DNA of 64,000 nucleotides from Coniferiporia sulphurascens (Eukaryota; Basidiomycota; Agaricomycetes; Hymenochaetales; Hymenochaetaceae): NCBI GenBank assembly GCA_002794785.1, contig NBBA01000017.1, positions 248,001 to 312,000 of the forward strand, read 5' to 3'. Shown piece by piece: positions 35,375 to 45,655 of this stretch (position 1 is its first letter; each line of letters starts with the position of its first letter). The notes under the pieces were generated by a model. It saw only the letters and a program-made list of their open reading frames with translations, ran no database searches and was not told where the DNA came from. The position numbers and the translations under genes were made by a program.

Positions 35375-35577
35375 GAAACCTCGGCCGCGAAGTACATCGA
35401 GGACTTCCCCGCCGGGGACCTTGATTTTGAACGGACGGTTAAGGTACAATGGTAAACTTTGTGTATTGCCATTCGAATCGGATAGGGGCGACTGATATCT
35501 TAATATATTGATACATCGTTGAATGATGCTACAGGGCGGACGTTGAGTCTAAGGAAAACATGCAGATGATGGTATGA
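35375..35577 (+). pseudogene. Candidate 3' end of an unrecognised gene, possibly a relic
   Basis: Two segments join cleanly: 35375-35451 and 35535-35577 across an 83-nt intron with a GTAAAC donor and CTACAG acceptor. Read through, they encode ETSAAKYIEDFPAGDLDF..., then KVQWADVESKENMQMMV and a stop. The first segment follows a TTAG acceptor-like site. No start codon or upstream exon could be placed, and I do not recognise the family. It ends 55 bp before the CAF16 stop codon on the other strand. It may be a real small gene whose 5' part I failed to reconstruct, or decayed coding sequence. Confidence 0.3.
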
Positions 35578-35632
35578 GGTTGAACTCTGATAGGAGCACA
35601 TGTTGAGATGCTATTGGACCGGAATCTTGCTA

Positions 35633-36662
35633 TTAGTTGCTGTAATCATATCTGCGGATAAAAGGGGAAAAGGGGTTAGCCATTTTCCGACAGTTTTCCA
35701 GGGCTATGATACATACTTGCGGAAAAACGCCTCCGAATCAGAGGGGACGGTTTCGTCGCGTCGCGCGCCACGCAACTTCTGACCTTTCCGCTCTAGGTCA
35801 CGACGGTATTCGCGGTCTTCCTTTAGCCACTGCAGTGCCGTTGAATGCAGTGATGACCCAGAACCCAAAGGTGTCGAGTCCTGCGCGTCATTAAGAGGCG
35901 CCCAGGGGACGGGCTCACCGACGAACTCGCCGAAGCGCATGTGTGCGATGTGCGTGGGGAAGTTATTGAGCCCGTCAAAGATATGCGTGGCGTCTGTGGT
36001 AATCATGAGTTTAGTATACGCATATAATTAGACGACGTACATAGGACCGTCGCCCCGCGCGTCTCACTCTCCTCTTTTAGAAAAGCTAGGAGTTCGTCGC
36101 GGACGAGTACGTCTAAATCGACGGTGACTTCGTCAAGGAGGAGCACATCCCATGGGGCCATGAGCCCCATAACGAGCTGCACGCGGCGGCGCTCGCCATC
36201 GCTAATCTGGTGCATGTGCCAATCGAGGTCGACGTCAAGAATGTCAAGTAGACGATCTCGGCGCGCTTTGTGGCGGTATCCACCGACGCTGTCGAGAAAG
36301 TGCGAGACGACGATGTCCCCACGCACGACGGGGTTCATGGCCCACTCTGTGCCGAGAAAAGTGACGCGCTCGGGGGAGCCGCGAAAGACATCCCGGCCTT
36401 TGACAAGTACTTTGCTTCCAGCGGGCGTAAGGCGCTTGCCCGCAAGGATTTGGAGAAGCGTCGACTTGCCCGCTGCAGTGTTTGATGAGCGTGCCGCTGC
36501 TAGGTAGGGATCCTAAGGAGACGTACCTCCGTTTGCACCGACGAGAATCGTGCGAGAGCCTGGGGGCAGAGATAAATTGAGGTCGATGAGCGAAGGCCCT
36601 GCGTCTGGATGATGCGCGAAAGTTAAATGGGCAACGTCTATAGGGGATGGGTCCGTGCTCAT
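35633..36662 (-). CDS. CAF16: CCR4-NOT-associated ABC ATPase CAF16
   Basis: Soluble ABC-type ATPase without membrane domain; in yeast it associates with the CCR4-NOT complex. Exons on the minus strand are 36662-36527, 36472-36041, 35993-35717 and 35651-35633, giving 287 residues. Walker A is GANGAGKST (residues 42-50), split by the first intron; the ABC signature is SDGERRRVQLV; Walker B is WDVLLLDEVTVDLDV; and the switch histidine lies in ATHIFDG. The last exon is only 19 nt and was found by splicing at a GTATGT donor, which replaces an in-frame read-through to a nearby stop. It restores a KYDYSN end that I recall as typical of fungal CAF16. The gene is divergent from OPY2. Confidence 0.92.
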
Positions 36663-37164
36663 CGTTTCATGTAAGTTTAGGAAGACACCGATATTGATCG
36701 CTGCGGCTATTTCACGAGAAAATTGTGTGTGTGTATTTTTAAAAGTCCTTCGCCATAACAAGCTGTGGATGAGAAAGCACATCCAGCAGCACCCCGTAAG
36801 GGAAATAAATAAATATGTATACCACACCCTTGTTCCCCATCGCCGTTCATCTCCGTTAGTGAGCACTCGAACGAGGGCCTCGTCGCCTTTGATGCTGATT
36901 CTTGATTGATCGAGATCAGAGAGCCGACCCCAGAAACAGCAGGACGCCCGCGTGGCGGCCGATTCCGAACTGTTGCGCTGGGAAAAGAGACCAGTCGAGA
37001 CTCGTTCCTGTGCACCATCGAATCCCCTCTTCATCCCCCTCTCTCATCGCTGTCCGGCGCGACGTCCTCCTCTACCCTCCTCCCCTGCCGTCGTCGCTGG
37101 TCGTCAACGTTCGCCCAGCGGTCGCCTACCTTCTCCCCCTCCAACTCCCTACATTCCTTGTATC
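36663..37164. promoter_or_regulatory. Divergent promoter region of CAF16 and OPY2
   Basis: A 502-bp interval. The part nearest OPY2 (about 36990-37160) is strongly pyrimidine-rich (CCTCTTCATCCCCCTCTC and similar), the kind of CT-rich leader often seen just upstream of well-expressed fungal genes. No TATA box is evident. Confidence 0.5.
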
Positions 37165-39225
37165 ATGCATCTCCAGGATGACTTTCTCTTTGCCCGTGAT
37201 TGTGTCCAATGTCCTTCACAGGCTCCCGGCTGCGATTGTGGCATTGGTTTTCAGTGTATAACGACTTCCCGGTAAGCATTGGTCCTTTCTCGTAGCAATG
37301 GGCTATGTTTTGAGATCCCTTTCCCCATCAATAGGAGCTGTTCTGCTTGCCCAGCGACGAGCTGTGTTGCCGCGTCGAATGGGGGCCCAAGCTCGGGGGG
37401 AGGCGGGGTCAGTGGTGGGGCTATTGCGGGAGGGGTCATTGGTGCCCTTATCTTTCTCTCTGCGTCTGTCGCACTCCTTGTCTGGTATCGTCGTCGACAA
37501 CGCGTAACCATAAATTCGACACCTCAAGTTGATGCCAAGCCCGACGTTCCCGCCCGTGCGGAGGCCGTTCTCAGCCGTCCGGACCCCGTCGAAAAACCAC
37601 GCTCGCCATCACCTCAGGAGCCTGAGTCGGTCAGGATGTACTCGGTCATGTCCAACTCAACAATCAACCTCGACCCGCAGGCGGTACACTCTGGCCCTTC
37701 AAGTCGTCCATCGGCGCGAGGGTCTATGCAGTCCAACCCCTTTACAGACACCCACTCAATCCAAACCACCTCGGCGAGCACGCAGTCGACGAACGTCATC
37801 CCTATTGCGCTTGTCCCGCATGGCTCGGTCTCGTCCTCGCCACACAGCTCATCATCGGACAAGTTTTCGAACACGTCTTCGATTCCTCCCGTTCGCCCTA
37901 CGCACACCCCAGAACTTGGTTTGCGCTTCGACCCTCTCTCATCAAGCCTCAATCTCGAGCATGTCAACTTGTCGAAGGACTCATTCCGTCCGCCGAATAT
38001 GCCGTACACTAACTCGCAAGCTTCTGGCTTCACTGGTATTTCTTCCCGGGACTCCGTGATGACCTCAGGTAGCTTCGCGTCTGACGTGCTTTACGAAGCG
38101 CCGCAGATTGTCACGAACGGCGGCGCGATGCGCCAAGTTTTGGGCGTCGCGAAGGCAGAAGTCATCTCTGTACCTGGATCAATTCCCGGCACACCCATGT
38201 CATCTGACAGTTTGAAGCCGAGTGTGTCTTCTCGCGCCGTTAGGGCGCCTGGGAGGTCGCCCCTGGCGCAAGGATCATTCGGGCCCACAGATTCGTCCAG
38301 CGAGTTAGATGCGGCAGGACAGGACATAGAGTACCGGTCGCATGACCCATTCGACGACGAGCACACCCCTCGCATACACACAGGGAATTCAACGTCGACA
38401 TTCGGTATACCGACGCCTGTTCCCCTACCGTCGACAGCGTCGCCTCACTACAATACTTATCTCGAACGCGAACAGCATGGTTCGTCATCGGCAAGGCCTG
38501 CGAGTACGTTCACGCAGGCAGCATCAATCATTGGTGCCGAAATCGGTGGTGCAACGGTTGTTCGGTTAGGAAGTGCTAGGAGTGTGGGCGTCTCGTCGAT
38601 GAATCAAAACCGTATGACGAGCGCGAAGCTTGTGAGTCCATCATCTGCTCCGCTCCGCCTGGAAGACGACCGTGCGCTGCAAGAACAACAGGCGCAAGCC
38701 CTTGCTGTTGCTCGTGCTCGCGCTGCCGCATCTGGCCTTCCACCTCCGTCGAACCCACGTCGTGTGAGCGAGATGAGCGTCGCGAGCGCCGGCGGAGATT
38801 CTCTTCTCGAGAGCTTCACATTCGTCCCGCCTTCACCGATTTCGAACCGCCCACCACGTTCGCCTCTCGGTCAACCGACGATATTCTCAAGACCTCAGCA
38901 GCCGATGGATGCAAGGCAATCTGATACACCATCTCCCCGACAGATGCAAGGCATGTCGACCTCGTCATCAAGCTCAGCGCTGGAGGGTTATACATTCCAT
39001 ATCGACCAGGCCCCGCCAATGCCTCCAGTGCCGGACCTCGCGATACAGTCACAGGCGAGTGCGCAGGCCGCCTCGTCTGCGACGAAACCCCCACCTAGCA
39101 GCATGAGTAGTAAGCACTCGGCGCGGCAACGAGCAAGTCTAGACACGTTGGCGCTGACGGCAGACTTATCGGCTTTCCCGCTTAACTTCGACGAGGGCCG
39201 AGGCAGCTTCAGCGTTTCAAGGTGA
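37165..39225 (+). CDS. OPY2: OPY2-type single-span plasma-membrane anchor
   Basis: Yeast Opy2 recruits the adaptor Ste50 to the membrane in the HOG and mating/filamentation MAPK pathways. Exons 37165-37271 and 37335-39225 give 665 residues. The extracellular N-terminus carries the eight-cysteine Opy2 module: DCVQCP, GCDC, QC, SCSAC and SC within residues 13-46. One membrane span follows at about residues 64-87 (GAIAGGVIGALIFLSASVALLVW) with a YRRRQR stop-transfer sequence. The ~570-residue cytoplasmic tail is Ser/Pro-rich and disordered, with many possible phosphorylation and SH3-binding sites, for example EKPRSPSPQEP. There is no cleaved signal peptide; the first ATG leading directly into the cysteine module was chosen. 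Confidence 0.88.
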
Positions 39226-42200
39226 CGGGCTGTTGGTATTTCACCATGTGCCGTTTGTACGCCTATCCTCCTCACCCTGTGATAGAATATCTTCGGGATG
39301 TGAAATTGATTGTCGTCGGGAATCTCTTCGTCCTGTGTTAGCTTCCAATATGCTTCTTGCTTTCGTCTGTTTTGGGTCTTTTTTGTCGCCAGATACCCTC
39401 ATAGTTTGCTGTCCCCTCTGCCGACGTTCCTGCCTTCCGGACTGTAAATTCCTTATCTCCTCTCCCTTACCCGAGGCCTTGAGATGATCATGGTTCTCGC
39501 GTCTTGTTTAACTAGCCAAGCTCGCACTTTCCGTGCACTCCCACTCTCCCTTTGATGTTGTTTTCCCGCTATCACTTTATCTTTACCACAGAAACAAGTA
39601 GTCGCCCATGCCTGCCATCTCATCGGGTGTTTTCGTTGTTAACTTTCTCCTATCGGTTTTCCTTCCTTTCCGTCATTCTTCCGCCCAATTTCGCTTTTGA
39701 ATGATTGCGCTTACAGTCGTGCATGTCCTTGCCCACGAACGGTTTTCAGGGTTGCCACTGTTCGCGCACAAGGGCTTTTTTACTTCCTTCTAAAATTTAC
39801 AGACTTAAAAGACAAGTCAACTGTACCTTTTCCCACTTGCTCTACAATATCCCTTGACCCGTATTTATTCGCCTGCTTAAAACGCTTGCCCTCTTTTTCT
39901 CTCTCTTTTCTTCCGTCTTTACTTATTCATCTACCAATATTCCCCCGGGTTCACGTTGAAAGCACTGCGCCGCAGCCGGCGACCCCGCCGCCCTCTTAGT
40001 CCCTTGTGTTTCTATGCTTCGTGATCGACGGGCTCGTTTCGCTAGTATCAAATGCATCTTATAAAAACGTTGCAAAACATTAATTTGGTTATGGGCGGCT
40101 AATTTGCTAGGGGGTTGAATTGAGACAATCTGGTTCAAGATTCAGGCTGCGGACGTTCGTTGTCTGCGCATCTCAATTACTGTAAGGCTTAGGATGTCGG
40201 ACGCAGACCTCACCCCGCGACTGGATGTCTGTGCCGGCTCCCGAACTGAGGTCGCGTATCAAAAAAGGAAGCCCTACTGTAGGAGCCACGATCCCTGTTT
40301 TGGAGGGCCACATCACTGGCTGCTTTCGCACTTCTCGCCTGGGGGCCGGAGCACGCTTGCCGTCTGTTAGGCTGAATTCTCCGCCGATTCTGCACTAGAA
40401 ACTGTGATGATTGTGGATAACAAGCACGCAATTTTAGGCGGTTTGTTGCAGTAACCTGACGACGAAAAACCATTAGTAAGAAGCGGCTGCACAAATTGAG
40501 CGCATAGTTGATGGATACGCTATCATTATTCATATGCAACTAAGTGCATATGCGGATTGATATGCGGAAAGACGTCCCTAACATTATCTACGAATCAGTT
40601 ATAAAATTGCAAGATCCCTGCTGGAGCAGCCCGCTGCAAAGCTCATCGGGTTCCCCGGATGGTTGAATGCCGCTGAGACTGTTCCAAACACGCGCCCGAA
40701 AGGTGTCTTGAACGAAATCTAGGTCCTGTGAGAAGCCGGCCCTATAGGATCTGGGGTTGTAGATGGTACCGAATACCTGTGCGGTGATTCTCCCGAAGGT
40801 GAGAGAACCAATATACTGCGACGAGCGGATCGTCTTATGCGCAGAAGACATTTCAACCGGAATATTTGCAGATGTGACAGGACGAATAAAACGTACTCGC
40901 GCTCCCCGCTAGGCAGGACCCTGTCTTCCGTAAGACCGCCGCAGCTCACGAAAAGAGCGGTGATACAAAACTCCGTTCTCGGGGAAATAGGAGATTCGCA
41001 CTGGCTGGATATGACTTGTTCAGAACTTCTGAGGAAAATAACAACGTGAGCCAATATTATCACCTACCAGCAATGCCTGAACAGGAGTTTTTTGGAGGAA
41101 ACAAAGATCCGAGTGGGGAATCCAGTACTGCAGTAAATTGTCAATACTAGTACTGCTGTATGCGCACTGCCCGATACTCGCCACAAACGTCTTGCATGCA
41201 GTTTCCCAAAGATGAATCAGATAAGTACAGGCTTATGCAGCAATGCCAATATTATTAAAACTCAAATGGCACTTATGGTAGTTGCGCGGTGGAGTCCAAG
41301 ACCGACGCAAGCTTGCACAGAAAGCGGCATTTGTTTGTCCAAAATGCCGATTAAGGATGATCGACATGCACAGCCACCATAAACCCGGTTTACCACAACT
41401 TGAACTTGAAACTGACATTCGAGTTACCCAGTCCTTGGAAATTTCTACAAATCCACACTTATTACACCAATCAACGATAATAAATACATGCGGTGCAAGT
41501 CATATTATGAAGTGTTTATGTTTAAGAATGTCCTAAATAACGTCGCTAGTCAATATGTATTTATAAACGTGGACTTCCGAGTCCTGGATATCCCTTCCGG
41601 CGAGGGCCCGCCAGTGATAGTAGTAACTTATAGCACAGGTGACGCCAGCTGAAAATTTACAGAATCCTATTATGGGGATAGCCTCAGGATATTCTCTCAA
41701 TTTCCGGTTTGGAAAGCTTAGGGCGCGTTGCCCGCGCTCCCGTTTTCAAATTTCTCTGAAATTCTGTAACAGATAAACAGTAACGATTGTATGAATTTTC
41801 TATGTGAAAGTTACCGGTTAGAACTTCGGTAAATATTCCTTTGGAATTGCAAATAGAGGAAAGGACTGCAGAGCGAGGCACACAGAAATGGGGAAGGATT
41901 AAGTTCCCACCCCTTACCGTCGCCAATTGATGGACTTATTGATCAAGGCACCCTTGCGCCAGGCACACTTCTTCGTGTAGTAACCTGATACCGTAAGGCA
42001 ATTACCGCGTGTTGTGTGTGTATATAATGCCCGGGACCACGCCGCTTAAAGTCTAGTACGCCGCTGATGCATTGATTCAAGTACGCGCTATCAAATCATA
42101 GTTAGGTGGCGCCGTGTTTCAGACCAACTACTAGTAGCATAATGACTCGAAGAACCTGGTTGGGATCAACGAAAACAATGCAGGATACTTGGGAGGTAAA

Positions 42201-42559
42201 CGAATAGTCCCTTCATGACTCTGATTTCTAAACAAACCACAGCAATGCAAGGATTCGGGGGAAGATCGCCGGGCGTGCAATTACGTTTACATTGATGCAA
42301 TGTTCATATTCGTACAACAGGATACATGTTGTTACAGGCCCTCCCCACGACTACGAATGCATTTCATAATCCCATTACACCGTTCGGCAGCAATGTCCAT
42401 TTCCCCATTACATCAGACAGGCTCATACGATTCACTCGCATGTGTCGCTCAGGCTGAAGCCCTTTCGGTAAATGGAAAGTTTCATATTCCGATATGGATG
42501 GGATTACTCACCACTCTCAAAACCAGTGTCTCCCAAGGCATCACAACCATGAGCAAATA
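39226..42559. other. 3.3-kb gene-poor region
   Basis: The first ~700 bp are pyrimidine-rich and include the OPY2 3' UTR. The rest is AT-richer with only short, motif-free open frames (for example 40210-40539 minus and 41684-41926 minus). I found no terminal inverted repeats, reverse transcriptase or transposase motifs and no tRNA, so I cannot say what it holds. Confidence 0.5.
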
Positions 42560-42721
42560 TCAGTTGGCAGTCGTATGGGCAGGGACGCAGCAGCCTGTTT
42601 CTCCAGGAAGGCAAATATGCTGGCAGATGGGGTTGGGTGCTGCAGCGGCGTAAGCCTGGGCGGTGACCGTGAGGAAAAGAGCAAGAAGGAATACACGAGC
42701 AGATGTAGCAAAGGACCCCAT
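42560..42721 (-). CDS. Small secreted cysteine-rich protein A (CxHxCLPGETGCC family)
   Basis: A single exon of 53 residues, below usual gene-calling limits. The N-terminus is a textbook signal peptide (MGSFATSARVFLLALFLTVT then AQAYAAAA), leaving a mature peptide of roughly 25 residues. The mature part contains CQHICLPGETGCCVP, four cysteines spaced C-x3-C-x6-CC, and ends TTAN. The start follows a TATAAAAG box by about 52 nt. The neighbouring gene at 43128-43304 encodes a paralogue with the same core and promoter layout; this mutual conservation is the main support. The family is not known to me. A secreted effector, toxin-like or metal-binding peptide are all possible, but function is unknown. 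Confidence 0.68.
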   Translation of the reverse strand: MGSFATSARVFLLALFLTVTAQAYAAAAPNPICQHICLPGETGCCVPAHTTAN

Positions 42722-42772
42722 CGTCTTCTGTGTGGGTGTTTACGGACAAGCTTCGGGAGCTCTGGAGACCAG

Positions 42773-42780
42773 CTTTTATA
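42773..42780 (-). promoter_or_regulatory. TATA box of small secreted gene A
   Basis: TATAAAAG on the minus strand, about 52 nt upstream of the start codon at 42721. It is part of a 10-bp sequence (AGCTTTTATA on the plus strand) shared exactly with the promoter of the paralogue at 43367-43374. Confidence 0.6.
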
Positions 42781-43127
42781 CACGTTTCCGGACTTCGACC
42801 GGTCGCTCCGAATTGAAGCTCTGAAACATTCTTACCAGCGTACTAGTGATTTCAAACACACCGTTCCGTCAGGAGGCAAGTGCGGCAACCTTGCTGCAAC
42901 CGCCGTCATCAACATACTCAAGAAAAATGTAGCTCAACGCATCTCATTCAATTGCGGAATATGGATTATCCGTACGACATAATGCTACGCCTCGTATCCG
43001 ACCATATCCAGTGCACAAAATGGGAATAAGGTCTGGCTGTAGGGCACTATTGAGAAAACTCGCTTTAGAGTGGAGGGAATGCAAGGCAGTGCTTACTGTG
43101 GCATGGCTAACACCGAGTTATGCCGTT
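42781..43127. other. Spacer between the two small secreted genes
   Basis: About 350 bp between the promoter of gene A and the stop codon of gene B. No third copy of the conserved core was found on either strand here. Confidence 0.5.
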
Positions 43128-43304
43128 TCAGAGTGTTGAGGTAGGCACGATCGAAGTCGTTGGAGGTGGAATGCAGCATCCAGTCTCACCAGGGAGACAA
43201 AAGTGATCGCATACCAGCGATGGAGCCGGGGAGGCGCCGACTTGGCTCACGAGGAGCACCGATGCAACAAGGGCGGAGAGCGACGCGGTGAAGAAGAGTT
43301 TCAT
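43128..43304 (-). CDS. Small secreted cysteine-rich protein B (CxHxCLPGETGCC family)
   Basis: A single exon of 58 residues starting at an internal ATG of a longer open frame. This start gives a strong signal peptide (MKLFFTASLSALVASVLLVS, cleavage likely after QVGA). The upstream in-frame ATG at 43385 lies before the TATA box, so it is unlikely to be used. The mature peptide contains CDHFCLPGETGCCIP followed by a Pro/Thr/Ser tail ending PTSTL. It shares the C-x-H-x-C-LPGETGCC-x-P core with gene A, while signal peptide and tail have diverged. An internal GTATGC at the start of the Cys block could act as a donor, but splicing there would remove the conserved core. Function unknown. Confidence 0.68.
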   Translation of the reverse strand: MKLFFTASLSALVASVLLVSQVGASPAPSLVCDHFCLPGETGCCIPPPTTSIVPTSTL

Positions 43305-43366
43305 TGTCGATTGGGTTATGTGGATAATAAGCTTGAGGAATGCTAAGTACTGTTCGAGTTTTACAG

Positions 43367-43374
43367 CTTTTATA
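43367..43374 (-). promoter_or_regulatory. TATA box of small secreted gene B
   Basis: TATAAAAG on the minus strand, about 63 nt upstream of the start codon at 43304, in the same sequence context (AGCTTTTATA on the plus strand) as the gene A promoter. Confidence 0.6.
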
Positions 43375-44021
43375 GACATTCGCAATGCGGTGAACGGCGG
43401 AGGTCATTTTCTGATAGCATTACTCACGGGCTCTAGTGAGACAGTGAATTGAAAAGTACGGCTACCAAGGGGTAATATGCACGTAAGTGATCCCCGCCAT
43501 TTCAATCGGTCAAGTTGTTAAACAGTTTGCCAAAAAGGTACACCCACCGCGGACAAAAAACCGGCAATATACTATCTCCCATCCCTAAAGAGTCACCACA
43601 GTGCCGCATTGACACTGCGCAAGGCTTTCCCCGCTCCGAAAGGAGGATTTATACGGCATGTTGGGGCGGGGAGTGAGAGTCCGTGAGACGTACGAGGTCT
43701 TCATCAAAATGCACAAGGGCCGGCGCCCACTGTCGGCGTTCTTACGGGAAATGTATGAGAGAAATGCAGCGACTTTTTGTGACAAATACTCAGACGTTTC
43801 AGCTTGGATACGTGCGTTCAGGAAAATACTTTCATATACGTTTCCTTGGTTGTGAAGCCACAATTTTGAGGATATTGAAGGGATAGCTTTTTAGACTCGG
43901 AGTTCAGAATTCAGAAACCGAAGAAACTCGGTCTGACATAAGCACAACGCGTCTAATCACGTACGTGTCGTGATCGCGGTCGACCATCACCTCCTCACTC
44001 ACCTCCCCGCCTTTGCTCATC
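43375..44021. other. Intergenic region upstream of MOB1
   Basis: About 650 bp, AT-rich, ending in a CT-rich leader (ACCATCACCTCCTCACTCAC) just before the MOB1 start. Open frames at 43585-43863 (minus) and 43658-43886 (plus) overlap and lack motifs. Confidence 0.45.
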
Positions 44022-45139
44022 ATGTCTTCATTCTTCGGTCTGTAAGTCGATCCCGGAGTCCAATATTCCTCGCGCGTTAACACATATTCACAGGGGCAAA
44101 ACTCGCACGTTCAAACCTCGGAAAGATGCCCCTGAAGGCACAAAGCAGTACCAGCTTCGCAAGTACGCGGAGGCGACGCTCGTACGCTCTTTCCCGGCTT
44201 AAGGGAGATCATAACATCATGTCTTACTGCTATGGAACTACAGGGATCGGGTAATCTACGGGAGGCCGTGCTATTGCCAGAAGGAGAAGACACGGATGAG
44301 TGGCTTGCTGTTCACAGTAAGTCCCGCGCACGTCTCGTATGTTAAGTGATACCAATCGGCCAATTAGCCGTGGATTTTTTCAACCACCTTAATATGCTCT
44401 ACGGAACTGTGACTGAATTCTGCACTCCGCAAGAGGTATGACATACCTCCGCTGGAAACACTCACACGCATATACTCATGTAACTCGAACATCATATGGA
44501 TAGTGTCCGATAATGTCTGCTGGTCCACGGTGCGCAAATTGTGTTCGCCATCACCTTATATCTGGGCTGACGTCCTGAGCAGGTATGAATACCTCTGGGA
44601 GGATGGTTCTCGTTACAAGCGTCCAACGAAACTGCCGGCACCGGATTACGTAGATGCACTCATGAACTGGGCACAATCCCTTTTGGACGACGAGTCTGTG
44701 TTTCCCAATAAGATCGGTATGTACCCGGGCTTGCCGTAGACGACCGACGACCTGATCGGACATTACGAAGGCGTACCGTTTCCCAGGAACTTTCGTGACA
44801 CCGTTCGAACTATTACTCGGAGGCTTTTTCGTGTTTACGCGCATCTGTACAGCAATCACTTTGACCAGATATGCGCACTGGGAATTGAAGGTCCGCCTTT
44901 TCCCGACATGCCTCCTGAATAATAGTAATATCCCTATGATCGCATAGCACATCTCAACACCAGCTACCGGCACTTCTTCCTGTTCATTAATGAGGTGGGT
45001 GTTCAATCACACGAACCTGATCGGAATTACTCAACCGAGATACCTTCCGGCCTGCTAGTTCGACCTCGTGGACAAGAAAGAACTTGCACCACTAGATGAA
45101 CTCAACGAGGCCATCTTAGCCGAGGACAAGTCGAGATAA
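44022..45139 (+). CDS. MOB1: MOB kinase activator 1 (Mob1)
   Basis: Co-activator of NDR/LATS-type kinases (Dbf2, Sid2) in the mitotic exit or septation pathway. The nine exons are 44022-44041, 44094-44181, 44244-44316, 44368-44435, 44504-44529, 44583-44716, 44771-44890, 44948-44994 and 45059-45139, giving 218 residues, the usual length. Conserved blocks: [86 protein letters not shown] (zinc-site cysteines), and the histidines in FRVYAHLYSNHFDQI. The C-terminus is HFFLFINEFDLVDKKELAPLDEL. The first exon is 20 nt and codes MSSFFGL. It lies in tandem 516 bp upstream of SUP35. Confidence 0.96.
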
Positions 45140-45655
45140 TGGATTGACCCCAGAATCTTACACATGTATTTTAGTATCCGTTTTCCGGCTGAGGCCTTGT
45201 TGTAAATATACCAGCGATATCTCATTCCACTGCAGTATAATCCGGGTACAGTGGTTTGCAAAAGCACGCATATATACAGAGTGCACGGAGTTTGATTTAT
45301 CATTTAATCTTCGAATGCTAATCGTGAGAAATTTTGTAAAATTACTCTCCAAATTAAGCAACTTTACAGTTTTCCTCAAGCCTGCCTGCTTGCAACCCCG
45401 ATTTTTGCAGGGGAGTCGAAATTTGTGTGATATTGGTATTGAAGGAAAATGGCAAAGGAAAATAACTGATAAGAATGTCGTGTGCCTCGTGTCGGAAAGT
45501 TAGAGAATGACTCCTGATTTCGGAGCCTTAGGGTTTGAATCAGTAGGAGCCGCGGTACAGCATACACAGAAGTCCTGGTTCGTCCAGTACAACCACCTTC
45601 TCCCTTCCTCCTACCCCCATCCTCCTCCTTTCCTCTGCTTTCCTCCTCTTTCACT
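45140..45655. promoter_or_regulatory. MOB1-SUP35 intergenic region with CT-rich leader
   Basis: 516 bp between tandem genes. The final ~65 bp before the SUP35 ATG are almost pure pyrimidine with scattered A (CCTTCTCCCTTCCTCCTACC and on), a typical CT-rich initiator/leader of highly expressed fungal translation genes. Confidence 0.55.

Noticed and set aside
39650..39950. Pyrimidine-rich tract as a promoter for a further gene
   Set aside because: No coding frame follows within reach; more likely the OPY2 3' region or neutral sequence.
40210..40539. 109-codon minus-strand frame in the gene-poor region
   Set aside because: No motif or compositional support; adjacent frames are equally open.
42504..42783. 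80-81-codon minus-strand frames covering the first small secreted gene
   Set aside because: They are out-of-frame shadows; the third frame gives a signal peptide and the core shared with the paralogue.
43585..43886. Opposing open frames of 60-90 codons
   Set aside because: Mutually overlapping, motif-free, and without the conserved CLPGETGCC core.
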